NCBI RefSeq assembly: GCF_003428335.1
Contig: NZ_CP031704.1
Span: 1,674,001-1,738,000, forward strand
Length of the DNA: 64,000 nt
Direction of reading: 5' to 3'
Source: Solimonas sp. K1W22B-7
GTDB taxonomy: Bacteria; Pseudomonadota; Gammaproteobacteria; Nevskiales; Nevskiaceae
The translations under genes were made by a program, and so were the position numbers. Below, piece after piece: positions 18,021 to 26,422 of the stretch (positions within the stretch are counted from its first letter, which is position 1; each line of letters starts with the position of its first letter). Under the pieces are notes generated by a model that did not search any database, had not been told where the DNA came from, and saw only the letters and a list, made by a program, of their open reading frames with translations.

Positions 18021-19270
18021 GCGCCACGACCGGCGACGGGAAGCCCGCGCTCGCGTCCCTGGTGACCGCGGGAGCCGGCCAGGTGGAGGCGGAGGCGATT
18101 ACCGACTTCATCTACAGGGTGAAGGACATCTCCAACGCCTACCTGGTGAGGACCGGCGACGGCGACCTGCTGATCAATGCCGGCTTCATGGACAACGCCG
18201 AGCGCAACAGGACGCTGTTTGCAAAGGTCGCCAGCGGGCCGTTGCGCAGGATCATCCTCACGCAGGCGCATCCGGACCACTACGGCGGCGTGCCGCTGCT
18301 GCGCGAGGCGCAGACCCAGGTCATCGCGGGGGCAGGCTTCGTCGAGACCTGGCGTTACTTTCACGACCTGGGCCCCTACCTGGCGCGACGGTCGCGCAAG
18401 CTGTGGGCCTCGACCCTCCCGCGCAAGGGCAATCCGCCGCCGCCACCCGAGGTGGTGCCGGACATCACGGTCGAGGGGCGCCATGCCTTCGAGCTCGGGG
18501 GGCGGCGCTTCGAGCTGATCGCCACGCCCGGCGGTGAAACCCTGGACTCGATCAGCGTGTGGATGCCGGACGAGCGCATCGTCTTCACCGGCAACCTGTT
18601 CGGGCCGGTGTTCCTGTCGATGCCCAATCTCACCACCGTGCGCGGAGACAAGCCGCGCCTGGTGCAGCGCTACCTGCGCTCGCTGGAAGCCGTGCGCGAC
18701 CTGGGCGCGGAGCTGCTGATCACCGGGCATGGCGAGCCGGTCCGCGGCGCGGCGACGATCCGTGCCGGCCTGGACCGGATGCATGCCGCGGTGTCCTTCG
18801 TGAGGGACGCGACCATCGCCGGCATGAATGACGGCAAGGACGTGCACACGCTGATGCGGGAGATCCGCCTGCCGGAGGAACTGCGCATCGGCGAGTATCA
18901 CGGCAAGCTCGCCTGGGCCGTGCGCAGCATCTGGGAAGAGCATTCGGGCTGGTTCCACTACGACTCCAGCACTTCGCTCTACGGCGTGCCGCGCTCGAGT
19001 ATCGACGCGGACCTGGCGCAGCTTGCCGGCGGTGCGGGGGCGCTCGCCGCCCGTGCCCGGCAGAAGCTGGACGAAGGACGGCCGCTGGAGGCGCTGCACC
19101 TGCTGGACGTCGCCCTGGGCGCGGAGCCGGCGCAGGCCGACGCCCTGGCGGTGAAAAAAGCTGCCCTGCAGCGGCTGCTGAAGGAATCCGGCGGCACCAA
19201 CCTGAGCGAGACGATGTGGCTGCGATCGGAGATCGCCGCGGTGGACGCCCTGCTGGCCGGCCCGCAGTGA
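18017..19270 (+). CDS. MBL-fold metallohydrolase with alkylsulfatase-type dimerisation domain
   Basis: About 417 residues: an N-terminal metallo-beta-lactamase fold followed by a helical part with WEEHSGWFHYDSSTSLYGVP-like sequence, the hallmark of alkylsulfatase (SdsA/BDS1) dimerisation domains. The metal motif reads TQAHPDHYGG, so the first His of HxHxDH is Gln; the later motif is FTGNLFG, where many MBL enzymes have Asp; TGHGEP keeps the last His. The start ATG at 18017 overlaps the ADH stop. It might hydrolyse a sulfate ester, but the altered ligands make the chemistry uncertain. The same operon ends with a sulfotransferase. Confidence 0.8.
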   Translation: MSATTGDGKPALASLVTAGAGQVEAEAITDFIYRVKDISNAYLVRTGDGDLLINAGFMDNAERNRTLFAKVASGPLRRIILTQAHPDHYGGVPLLREAQTQVIAGAGFVETWRYFHDLGPYLARRSRKLWASTLPRKGNPPPPPEVVPDITVEGRHAFELGGRRFELIATPGGETLDSISVWMPDERIVFTGNLFGPVFLSMPNLTTVRGDKPRLVQRYLRSLEAVRDLGAELLITGHGEPVRGAATIRAGLDRMHAAVSFVRDATIAGMNDGKDVHTLMREIRLPEELRIGEYHGKLAWAVRSIWEEHSGWFHYDSSTSLYGVPRSSIDADLAQLAGGAGALAARARQKLDEGRPLEALHLLDVALGAEPAQADALAVKKAALQRLLKESGGTNLSETMWLRSEIAAVDALLAGPQ

Positions 19271-20073
19271 TCGCGTCGTTCCGCCAGCGCTACGGTGAAT
19301 GGGCGGTGGTGACCGGCGCGTCATCCGGCATCGGCGAAGCCTTTGCCCATGCGCTGGCTGCGCGGGGCGTGCGTCCATTGCTGGTGGCGCGGCGTGAGGA
19401 CGAACTGCGCCGCGTCGCCGCGGCCGTGCAGCAGCGCCATGGCGTCGAGTGCGGCTGGCTGGCGCTGGACCTGGCGGACCCGGCCTTCATCGAGCGCCTT
19501 GCGGAAGCCTGCGCGGGCCGCGAGGTTGGCCTGGTGATCGGCAACGCGGCGCACAACCCGGCCGGGGCTTTCCTGGACCTGCCGCGCGAGGCGCTGCTGC
19601 GCACGCTCGACGTGAACGACCGGGCGAACCTGCTGCTGGCCCATGCGTTTCTTCCGGCATTCAAGGCGCGCGGCCGTGGTGGGCTGCTGCTGGTGGGCTC
19701 TACCGAGGGCTACTCGGGCAGCCCCTACTCGGCCTGCTACTCCGCCAGCAAGGCCTTCGTGCTGTCCTTCGGCGAGGCGCTGTGGGGCGAACTCCGGGGC
19801 AGCGGCGTGGACGTGCTGGTGCTGGTCCCCAATGCCACCGACACGCCGCTGCTCGCAAGCCGCAACGTCGGCGCCCGGAAGATCCGGGGCATGTCGGCGC
19901 CGGCGGTTGCGCAGACCGGCCTGGATCACCTGGGCAAGGGCCCCAGCGTGGTGCCCGGCCCACTCAACCGCTGGACCTTCCGCGTCCTGCGCCGCCTGCC
20001 GCGCAAATGGCTGGTGCAGGCCGTGGGCGGCGCCATGCGCAGGATCGTCGTGGACATGCAGCGGCAGGCATGA
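19267..20073 (+). CDS. SDR family NAD(P)-dependent oxidoreductase
   Basis: Short-chain dehydrogenase of about 268 residues. TGASSGIGEAFA lies near residues 17-28, RREDEL after the second strand hints at NADP(H), and the active site is CYSASKAF with an upstream serine in VGSTEG. Its C-terminal half (KWLVQAVGGAMRRI) is hydrophobic and basic, as in SDRs that associate with membranes and act on lipids. The GTG at 19267 overlaps the stop of the MBL gene (GTGA), so I prefer it over the earlier in-frame start at 19216. Confidence 0.86.
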   Translation: MIASFRQRYGEWAVVTGASSGIGEAFAHALAARGVRPLLVARREDELRRVAAAVQQRHGVECGWLALDLADPAFIERLAEACAGREVGLVIGNAAHNPAGAFLDLPREALLRTLDVNDRANLLLAHAFLPAFKARGRGGLLLVGSTEGYSGSPYSACYSASKAFVLSFGEALWGELRGSGVDVLVLVPNATDTPLLASRNVGARKIRGMSAPAVAQTGLDHLGKGPSVVPGPLNRWTFRVLRRLPRKWLVQAVGGAMRRIVVDMQRQA

Positions 20074-20134
20074 GCCTTTTCATCATCATCCGTCCGCCAG
20101 CCGGCGGGCGAACGGGATTCCGGAGCACCGAAGC

Positions 20135-21277
20135 ATGAACACCGCAGACCTCATCGAGAAAGCGCGCAAGGCCACCGGGCTTTCCGACCTCGGCGATCCC
20201 AAGGCACTGGAAGGCCTGGAGATCCTGGTCAAGGCGTCCAGTAAAAAGGCGCGGCTGTCGCCCGCCGGCAGCATGCGCTGGGGCGAGACCCTGACCGGAA
20301 TCCTGGTCAACCGCCTGCGCATCGTCGACTACCTGAAGAAGAAGCCCGAACTGCTGCAGCGCCCGGTCGAGAAGCCGATGTTCGTCTTTGGCCTGCCGCG
20401 TACCGGCACCACTCTCACGATCAACCTGCTGAGCGCCGATCCCATGCGCCGCTGCCTGCTCCGCTGGGAGGCGCTCAGCCCCGTGCCGCCGGCGAAGAAA
20501 GGTGAATTGTCCACCGACCTGCGCTGCGGAGCCCAGCGGCAAATGCTCAACGCCATGCTGCAGATTGCACCGCAGATTGCCGCGGCGCACTTCGAGGAAG
20601 CGGACAGTCCGACGGAATGCCAGTACGCGATGCAGCTGTCGTTCTGCGCGGAGATGTTCGATTCGATCCTGAACATTCCGGGCTACAGGGCGTGGCTCTT
20701 CCATCAGACCGGCTACCGTCATGCCTTCGACTTCCACAAGCAGTTGCTGCAGCTGCTGCAGGAGCACAACGGCGGCCGCTGGACACTGAAGAATCCCTGG
20801 CATCCGCTCTTTCTCGATGACCTCACCGCGGTCTACCCCGACGCACAGCTGGTGATGACGCACCGCGACCCGGCCGAGGTGGTCGGCTCCGCCTGCAGCC
20901 TGCTGCGTCATGTGCGTCCCCTATACAGCGACCGGATGGACGTCGGCGAGATCCGGCAGACGCTGCTCGAGACCTTCGACCTGATGATCGAACGGCAAAA
21001 CGCCTACCGCGCCAGGCACGGCCAGGACTCGATCCACGACATCCAGTACGAGGAACAGCTGCGCGATCCAGTCGGCACCATGCGCAAGCTCTACTCCCGC
21101 TTCGGCGAACCGCTGACCGCGCAGGCCGAAGCGCGCATGACGCGCCTGGTCGCGGAGAATCCGCAGAACAAGCATGGCAAGCACGTCTACTCGCTGGAGG
21201 ATTTCGGACTCACCGCCGAGGGAGTGCGCCGGCACTTCAGTGACTACTGCGAGCGCTTCGGCATTCCGGCCGCCTAA
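20135..21277 (+). CDS. Sulfotransferase family protein
   Basis: About 380 residues. The 5'-phosphosulfate loop FGLPRTGTTL lies near residues 87-96 and the 3'-phosphate site is in TLKNPWHPLF and LVMTHRDPAEVVGS. This places it in the PAPS-dependent sulfotransferase group (PF13469 type) that is common beside SDRs in lipid and steroid gene sets. The true start is the ATG at 20135; the open frame upstream is the shadow of the SDR gene. A 61-base gap separates it from that SDR. Substrate is unknown; a hydroxylated lipid or steroid made by the upstream dehydrogenases is a reasonable guess. Confidence 0.85.
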   Translation: MNTADLIEKARKATGLSDLGDPKALEGLEILVKASSKKARLSPAGSMRWGETLTGILVNRLRIVDYLKKKPELLQRPVEKPMFVFGLPRTGTTLTINLLSADPMRRCLLRWEALSPVPPAKKGELSTDLRCGAQRQMLNAMLQIAPQIAAAHFEEADSPTECQYAMQLSFCAEMFDSILNIPGYRAWLFHQTGYRHAFDFHKQLLQLLQEHNGGRWTLKNPWHPLFLDDLTAVYPDAQLVMTHRDPAEVVGSACSLLRHVRPLYSDRMDVGEIRQTLLETFDLMIERQNAYRARHGQDSIHDIQYEEQLRDPVGTMRKLYSRFGEPLTAQAEARMTRLVAENPQNKHGKHVYSLEDFGLTAEGVRRHFSDYCERFGIPAA

Positions 21278-21284
21278 AAAGGAC

Positions 21285-21347
21285 TTTGCCGCGGATCACG
21301 CGGATGACACGGATTTATCCGCGTTCATCCGCGTGATCCGCGGCAAA
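21285..21347. repeat. 23-bp perfect inverted repeat built of GCGGAT units
   Basis: Arms 21285-21307 and 21325-21347 are perfectly complementary over 23 bases with a 17-base loop. The arms consist of a 9-base period (CGCGGATCA, CGCGGATGA, CACGGATTT, then the complement). It begins 8 bases after the sulfotransferase stop and may serve as a transcription barrier. A related 10-base-period palindrome occurs at 48039-48111, which suggests a dispersed repeat family. Confidence 0.85.
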
Positions 21348-21377
21348 TGGCTTCTGCTCTGGTACCGGGCAAACGGC

Positions 21378-21622
21378 TCAGACGTGGCTGAGCCACTCCG
21401 GGTAGACACTGCTCTCGCCCTTGACCAGCTGCAGGTACTGCTTCTGCAGCTTCTCGGTGATCGGGCCGCGGGTACCCTTGCCGACCGGGCGGTTGTCCAC
21501 CTCGCGGATCGGGGTCACCTCGGCGGCGGTGCCGGTGAAGAAGGCCTCGTCGGCGACATAGACCTCGTCGCGCGTGATGCGGCGCTCCACATGAAGCCGT
21601 CGCGGTCGGCCATCGTGCTCAT
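21378..21622 (-). pseudogene. ilvE: ilvE remnant with internal deletion (branched-chain aminotransferase)
   Basis: Reading the minus strand, the ATG at 21622 gives MSTMADRDGFMW, the typical start of branched-chain-amino-acid aminotransferase. The sequence then jumps, in another frame, to the typical IlvE end: ITRDEVYVADEAFFTGTAAE, then VTPIREVDNRPVGKGTRG, PITEKLQ and a stop at 21378. About 230 central codons, including the PLP lysine, are missing. Both ends being present in order points to an internal deletion, not a window or assembly edge. It sits just downstream of the bkd genes on the same strand, so a transaminase once belonged to this branched-chain amino acid region. Confidence 0.85.
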
Positions 21623-21703
21623 CAGAACATCCATCCGTTGTAGAAGATGGGGCGGCGTCATGCCGGCCCATCCGGGTGATTTACAGGATTCCTCCGCCGG
21701 CCT

Positions 21704-22939
21704 TCAGGCCATGAAAATGGTTGCGGGGTGTTCCAGCATCGTCTTGATCGCCTGGATGAATTCCGCCGCGTCGTAGCCATCGACGATGCGATGGTCGAAG
21801 GACGAGGACAGGTTCATCATCTGCCGGGGCACGACCGCGCCTTCCCGGATCATGGGGCGCAGCACCATCTTGTTGACGCCGATGATGGCGACTTCCGGAG
21901 CATTGATGACCGGCGTGGAGGCGATGCCGCCCATGGGGCCGAGGCTGGTGATGGTGATGGTGGAGCCGCTGAGCTCCTCGCGCCTGGCCTTGCCGCTACG
22001 GGCGGCTTCGGCCAGGCGGCGGATTTCGTTGCCGCAGCCCCAGAGGTCCAGCGTCTGCGCGTTGTGCACCACGGGTACGACCAGGCCCTGCGGGGTCTGC
22101 GCGGCGATACCGACATGCAGCGCCGAGTGGCGGTACAGGACGCCGGCCTCGTCGTCGTAGGTGGCATTGATCTGCGGGAAACGCGGCGCCAGCCTGATCA
22201 GGCACTGCATCAGGAAGGGCAGCAGCGTCAGCTTGCCGCGCGTCTTGCCGTGCAGGTCGTTGAGATGCTGGCGCAGTGCGTCCAGTTCGGTGACATCCAC
22301 TTCCTCGACATAGGCGAAGTGAGGAATGCGCTGCTTGGAGCGCTGCATCGCCTCGGCGATCTTGCGGCGCATGCCGATGATGCGGATCGCTTCGACCGTG
22401 TCGGTGGCCGCCGGCCTGGCGACGGCTGCGGGGGACTGGGCCTTGCTGCGGGTAGCCGCGGCCTGCACGTCCTCGCGCAGGATGCGCCCACGCGGGCCGC
22501 TGCCGGGCACGCTGGCGAGATCAATACCCGTTTCGCGGGCGAGCCTGCGCACCGCCGGCGAGGTCTGGGGCTTGATGCCCGCTGCCTGTTCCAGCGGCGG
22601 TGCAGGTGCAGGCGCTGCAGGGGCCGCGGCCGGTGCAGCCACGGCGGATGCCGGGGCAGGGCCCTTGGCGGCAGCGACGGGAGCCGCGGCTTCGGCGATA
22701 TCGGTTTCGATCACCACCAGCACGGCACCGACGGCGATCTTGTCGCCGGGCTGGCCGCGCAGCTCCAGGACACGGCCGCCGACCGGGGAGGGAATCTCCA
22801 CCGCCGCCTTCTCGGTCAGCATGTCGGCCAGCGGCTGGTCTTCCTTGATGACCTCGCCGACTGCCACGCGCCAGGTGGCGATCTCCGATTCGGCGATGCC
22901 CTCGCCGACGTCGGGCAGCTTGAAAAGATAATGTCCCAT
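21704..22939 (-). CDS. bkdB: Branched-chain 2-oxoacid dehydrogenase E2 (lipoamide acyltransferase)
   Basis: Core enzyme of 411 residues that moves the acyl group from lipoyl-lysine to CoA. One lipoyl domain (LPDVGEG; modified Lys near residue 44 in DMLTEKAAVEIPSP) is followed by a Pro/Ala linker, a peripheral-subunit-binding domain (SPAVRRLARETGIDLASVPG) and the catalytic domain with the active-site motif FDHRIVDG near the end. The layout matches E2 of the branched-chain complex more than pyruvate E2. It is the last gene of the operon, 4 bases after E1 beta. No E3 gene follows, so a dihydrolipoamide dehydrogenase from elsewhere must serve the complex. Confidence 0.92.
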   Translation of the reverse strand: MGHYLFKLPDVGEGIAESEIATWRVAVGEVIKEDQPLADMLTEKAAVEIPSPVGGRVLELRGQPGDKIAVGAVLVVIETDIAEAAAPVAAAKGPAPASAVAAPAAAPAAPAPAPPLEQAAGIKPQTSPAVRRLARETGIDLASVPGSGPRGRILREDVQAAATRSKAQSPAAVARPAATDTVEAIRIIGMRRKIAEAMQRSKQRIPHFAYVEEVDVTELDALRQHLNDLHGKTRGKLTLLPFLMQCLIRLAPRFPQINATYDDEAGVLYRHSALHVGIAAQTPQGLVVPVVHNAQTLDLWGCGNEIRRLAEAARSGKARREELSGSTITITSLGPMGGIASTPVINAPEVAIIGVNKMVLRPMIREGAVVPRQMMNLSSSFDHRIVDGYDAAEFIQAIKTMLEHPATIFMA

Positions 22940-22943
22940 CGCC

Positions 22944-23957
22944 TCAGTCCTCCATCACACGCTTGAGCGCATGCGCGACGCGGCGCGGCCCGGGGAAGTA
23001 CTTCCACTCCAGCGAGTGCGGGTAAGGCGTGTCCCAGCCGGTGACGCGGCGGATCGGCGCCTCCAGGCAATAGAAGCAGTGCTCCTGCACCAGCTGGCCG
23101 AGTTCGGCGCCGAAGCCGGAGGTGCGGCTGGCCTCGTGCGCGATGACGCAGCGGCCGGTCTTCTGTACCGAGGCCACGATGGTGTCGATGTCGATCGGGA
23201 ACAGCGTGCGCAGGTCGATCACCTCCGCGTCCACCCCGGATTCCTCCACCGCCGCCAGGCAGACGTGCACCATGGTGCCGTAGGTCAGCACGGTGACGGC
23301 CTTGCCGGGCCGCACGACCGCAGCCTTGCCCAGCTCGATGCGGTAGTAGTCCTCCGGCACTTCGCCGGCAGGGTGGTTAGCCCAGGGCACCAGCGGCTTG
23401 TCGTGGTGGCCGTCGAAGGGGCCGTTGTAGAGGCGCTTGGGCTCCAGGAAGATCACCGGATCGTTGTCCTCGATCGCGGCGATCAGCAGGCCCTTGGCGT
23501 CGTAGGGGTTGGAGGGCATCACGGTCTTGAGGCCGGAGATGTGCGTGAAGATCGCCTCGGGGCTCTGGCTGTGGGTCTGCCCGCCGTGGATGCCGCCGCC
23601 GCAGGGCGAGCGCACCGTGATCGGCGACCAGAATTCTCCGGCCGAGCGGTAGCGCAGGCGCGAGGCCTCGGACACCAGCTGGTCGAAGGCCGGCAGGATG
23701 TAGTCGGCGAACTGGATTTCCACCACCGGCCGCAGGCCGTAGGCGCCCATGCCGACCGCGGTGGCGACGATGCCGCCCTCGGCGATCGGCGCATCGAATA
23801 CGCGCTGGCGTCCGTGCTTGGCCTGCAGGCCCGCCGTACAGCGGAACACACCGCCGAAGTAGCCCACGTCCTCGCCGAACACCAGCACGTCCGGATCGCG
23901 CGTCAGCATCAGGTCCATGGCCGAATTCAGCGCCTGCACCATGTTCATGCTGCTCAT
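22944..23957 (-). CDS. bkdA2: Branched-chain 2-oxoacid dehydrogenase E1 beta
   Basis: Beta subunit (about 337 residues) of the thiamine-diphosphate-dependent decarboxylase that oxidises 2-oxo acids of Val, Leu and Ile. Family marks are VFGEDVGYFGGVFR, the AEGGIVATAVGMGAYG region, PCGGGIHGGQTHSQSPEA, and the C-terminal transketolase-type domain with VIDLRTLFPID. The ATG at 23957 overlaps the stop of the alpha-subunit gene (ATGA). The frame is open much further upstream, but only as a shadow of that gene. E1 alpha and beta together form the alpha2beta2 heterotetramer. Confidence 0.93.
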   Translation of the reverse strand: MSSMNMVQALNSAMDLMLTRDPDVLVFGEDVGYFGGVFRCTAGLQAKHGRQRVFDAPIAEGGIVATAVGMGAYGLRPVVEIQFADYILPAFDQLVSEASRLRYRSAGEFWSPITVRSPCGGGIHGGQTHSQSPEAIFTHISGLKTVMPSNPYDAKGLLIAAIEDNDPVIFLEPKRLYNGPFDGHHDKPLVPWANHPAGEVPEDYYRIELGKAAVVRPGKAVTVLTYGTMVHVCLAAVEESGVDAEVIDLRTLFPIDIDTIVASVQKTGRCVIAHEASRTSGFGAELGQLVQEHCFYCLEAPIRRVTGWDTPYPHSLEWKYFPGPRRVAHALKRVMED

Positions 23958-25213
23958 GCGCCGATGCTCCGCAGCTCGTCCAGCTGGCTTTGCAGGTGGG
24001 GCGGCACTGCCTCGAAAACGTCTTCGAACAGGCTTGCCAGGTCTTCTTCCGAGTGGTGCAGGGTGCCGTGGCTCTCGGCTTCCTTGACGGCCGCGCGGAC
24101 CTCCTCGTCGAGTTCCGCGACCAGCGCCTGGTGCTGTGCGTCCGTCCACTCGCCGAGCTGCTCCAGGTGCCGCTTCAGCCGCGCGATGGGATCGCCCAGC
24201 GGCCAGGCCGCGGCCTCGCCCTCGGGGCGGTACTTGGAAGGATCGTCGCTGGTGGAATGGGCCGCGGCGCGATAGGTGTAGAGTTCGATCAGGGTCGCGC
24301 CCAGGTTCTGGCGTGCGCGCTCCGAAGCCCACTGCGTCGCGGCGTAGACGGCGAGGAAATCGTTGCCGTCCACGCGCAGGCCGGGCAGGCCGTAGCCCAG
24401 GGCGCGCGAGGCGAAGGTCGCCTCGTCACCGCCGGCGATGCCCTGGAAAGTGGAAATGGCCCACTGGTTGTTGACCACGTTGAGGATCACCGGGGCGTGG
24501 TAGACCGAGGCGAAGGTCAGGGCGTAGTGGAAGTCGCCCTCGGCCGTGGTGCCATCGCCGATCCAGGCGGCGGCGATGCGCGAGTCGCGCTTGTAGGCCG
24601 AGGCCATCGCCCAGCCCACGGCATGGGGAAAGCGCGAGCCGACGTTGCCCGACATCGAGTAGTAGCTCGCGTCGCGGCAGGAGTACAGCACCGGCAGCTG
24701 GCGGCCCTTGAGGCGGTCCTTGCGGTTGTTGAAGATCTGGCAGATCAGGTCGACCATCGGCCACTCGCGGGCCATCAGCAGGCCCTGCTGGCGGTAGCTG
24801 GTGAAGCACATGTCATCGCGGCGCAGGGCCATGCCCTGGGCGACGCCGATCGCTTCTTCGCCGGTGCTCTTGATGTAGAAGGAGGTCTTGCCGGAGCGCT
24901 GCAGGCGCACCATGCGCTCGTCGAAGGCCCGGGTCAGGAGCATGGCGCGCAGTCCGCGGCGCAACAGCTCCGGCGAGAGTTCCGGATTCCACTGGCCGAC
25001 CGCGGCGCCCTCGTCGTCGAGCACGCGGATCAGCTGGTAGGGCAGTTCGCGCAGGCTGTTTTCGGCAGCGTCCGCAGCGGGCCTGGCGACCGAGCCAGCC
25101 GGCGGTATGACCATGCGGCTGAAGTCGGGACTGTCGCCGGGGCGGGCCTGCGGTTCCGGGATGTGCAGTTCCAGGGAAGCTTCCTGTGCTGCCGTGGGAA
25201 TGGCGCTGTTCAC
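23954..25213 (-). CDS. bkdA1: Branched-chain 2-oxoacid dehydrogenase E1 alpha
   Basis: Alpha subunit of 419 residues that binds thiamine diphosphate. The cofactor motif runs from WIGDGTTAEGDFHYAL to VVNNQWAIS, and the phosphorylation-loop-like region is AAAHSTSDDPSKYR. The YRQQGLL and SGNVGSRFPHAVGWAMA stretches are typical of BCKDH/Bkd E1 alpha. Translation starts at a GTG that overlaps the stop of the leucine dehydrogenase gene (GTGA), so all four genes of the operon are closely coupled. It supplies branched acyl-CoA for energy or branched fatty acid synthesis. Confidence 0.93.
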   Translation of the reverse strand: MNSAIPTAAQEASLELHIPEPQARPGDSPDFSRMVIPPAGSVARPAADAAENSLRELPYQLIRVLDDEGAAVGQWNPELSPELLRRGLRAMLLTRAFDERMVRLQRSGKTSFYIKSTGEEAIGVAQGMALRRDDMCFTSYRQQGLLMAREWPMVDLICQIFNNRKDRLKGRQLPVLYSCRDASYYSMSGNVGSRFPHAVGWAMASAYKRDSRIAAAWIGDGTTAEGDFHYALTFASVYHAPVILNVVNNQWAISTFQGIAGGDEATFASRALGYGLPGLRVDGNDFLAVYAATQWASERARQNLGATLIELYTYRAAAHSTSDDPSKYRPEGEAAAWPLGDPIARLKRHLEQLGEWTDAQHQALVAELDEEVRAAVKEAESHGTLHHSEEDLASLFEDVFEAVPPHLQSQLDELRSIGA

Positions 25214-26286
25214 GCGGCCAGCCCCTTTGCGGGGCTGGAGGCGCGGGGTGCCGGGGAAAGGCGCTGCAGCGCCAGGGCATCGGCCACCAGGTGGGGAGGG
25301 GTGTCGGTGGAGACGGACTCCAGGAAGACTCCGGCAAGTGTCTGCTCGATGCGGGCGACCCGGGCCCAGACCTGGTCCTCGCTGCCGGTGCGCAGGTACT
25401 CCGCGGCGGCGCAGATGATGCCGCCGGCGTTGATGACGTAGTCCGGCGCGTAGAGGACGTGGCGGTCGTGGAGGCGCTGGCCATCCTCCGCGGTCGCCAG
25501 CTGGTTGTTGGCACCGCCCGCGATGATCGGAGCCCGGATCCTCGGAATGGTCTGGGCGTTGAGGATGCCGCCCAGCGCGCAGGGCGCGACCACGTCGACC
25601 GCCTGGAACAGGATTTCCCCGACCGGCACCACGCGGGCGCCGAAGCGCTGCTGCGCCGCCTCGCAGGCGGCGGCGTTGATGTCAGCCACCACCAGTTCCG
25701 CTCCGGCTGCATGCAGGCGCTCGCAGAGATTGCGCCCGACGCTGCCCAGGCCCTGCACCGCGATCTTGAGGCCCGAGAAGCTGCGCGTGGACAGGCGCGC
25801 CTGGATGGCCGCCAGGATGCCGCAGTACACGCCATAGGCGGTCTTGGGCGAGGGGTCACCGCCGGCGGCCTGGCCGGCCTGCGGGAGCCCACCGACATGG
25901 GCCGTGCTGCGCGCGACGTGGATCATGTCCGACATGCTGACGCCGACGTCCTCGGCGGTGATGTAGCGCCCGCCAAGCTGCTCCACGATGCGGCCGAAGG
26001 CCTCGAACTGGGCCGGGGTGACGGTCTCGCCGGGCTTGCGGATGATCACGGCCTTGCCGCCGCCCAGGGGCAGGCCGGCGACGGCGTTCTTGTAGCTCAT
26101 GCCGCGCGACAGGCGCAGGGCATCCTGCAAGGCGGCCTCGTCGTTGTCGTAGAACCAGGCGCGGCAGCCACCGAAGGCGGGGCCCAGCCGGGTGGAGTGG
26201 ATGGCCACGACGCCGCGCAAGCCGCTGGCGGCGTCCGAGAAAAAGGTGACGCTCTCATGAGCGTCATATCCGCTGCTGCTGAACAT
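25210..26286 (-). CDS. Leucine/valine dehydrogenase (Glu/Leu/Phe/Val family)
   Basis: NAD-dependent amino acid dehydrogenase of about 358 residues that oxidatively deaminates branched-chain amino acids to their 2-oxo acids. The catalytic glycine-rich loop GLPLGGGKAVI carries the active lysine; the Rossmann motif is VQGLGSVGRNL; GGANNQLAT is also characteristic. The length and the short C-terminus match LeuDH rather than GluDH. I chose the ATG at 26286, preceded by GGAGGGAATC; a longer frame would run through the promoter region. As first gene of the operon it feeds E1/E2, a job usually done by the transaminase IlvE, of which a broken copy lies downstream. Confidence 0.9.
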   Translation of the reverse strand: MFSSSGYDAHESVTFFSDAASGLRGVVAIHSTRLGPAFGGCRAWFYDNDEAALQDALRLSRGMSYKNAVAGLPLGGGKAVIIRKPGETVTPAQFEAFGRIVEQLGGRYITAEDVGVSMSDMIHVARSTAHVGGLPQAGQAAGGDPSPKTAYGVYCGILAAIQARLSTRSFSGLKIAVQGLGSVGRNLCERLHAAGAELVVADINAAACEAAQQRFGARVVPVGEILFQAVDVVAPCALGGILNAQTIPRIRAPIIAGGANNQLATAEDGQRLHDRHVLYAPDYVINAGGIICAAAEYLRTGSEDQVWARVARIEQTLAGVFLESVSTDTPPHLVADALALQRLSPAPRASSPAKGLAA

Positions 26287-26422
26287 GATTCCCTCCACCG
26301 CGCGGGTTGCGACTGACTGGGAACATTTTATGGCTCTTAAACCGGAATTTTGTCCTTTAGTTGCTTTCCATGAGACGATTATGGGTAATTCATTCCACGC
26401 ATGGTGGGAAAGGATGGGAACG
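26287..26422. promoter_or_regulatory. Divergent promoter region, leucine dehydrogenase/bkd operon and Lrp-type regulator
   Basis: This 136-base gap is clearly more AT-rich than its surroundings (for example ACATTTTATGG and GGAATTTTG). It separates the bkd operon from its divergent Lrp/AsnC regulator. TTGCGA followed 16 bases later by TATGGC could serve the regulator. In bkd systems the Lrp-type BkdR binds such gaps and responds to branched-chain amino acids; an exact site could not be fixed by eye. Confidence 0.5.
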
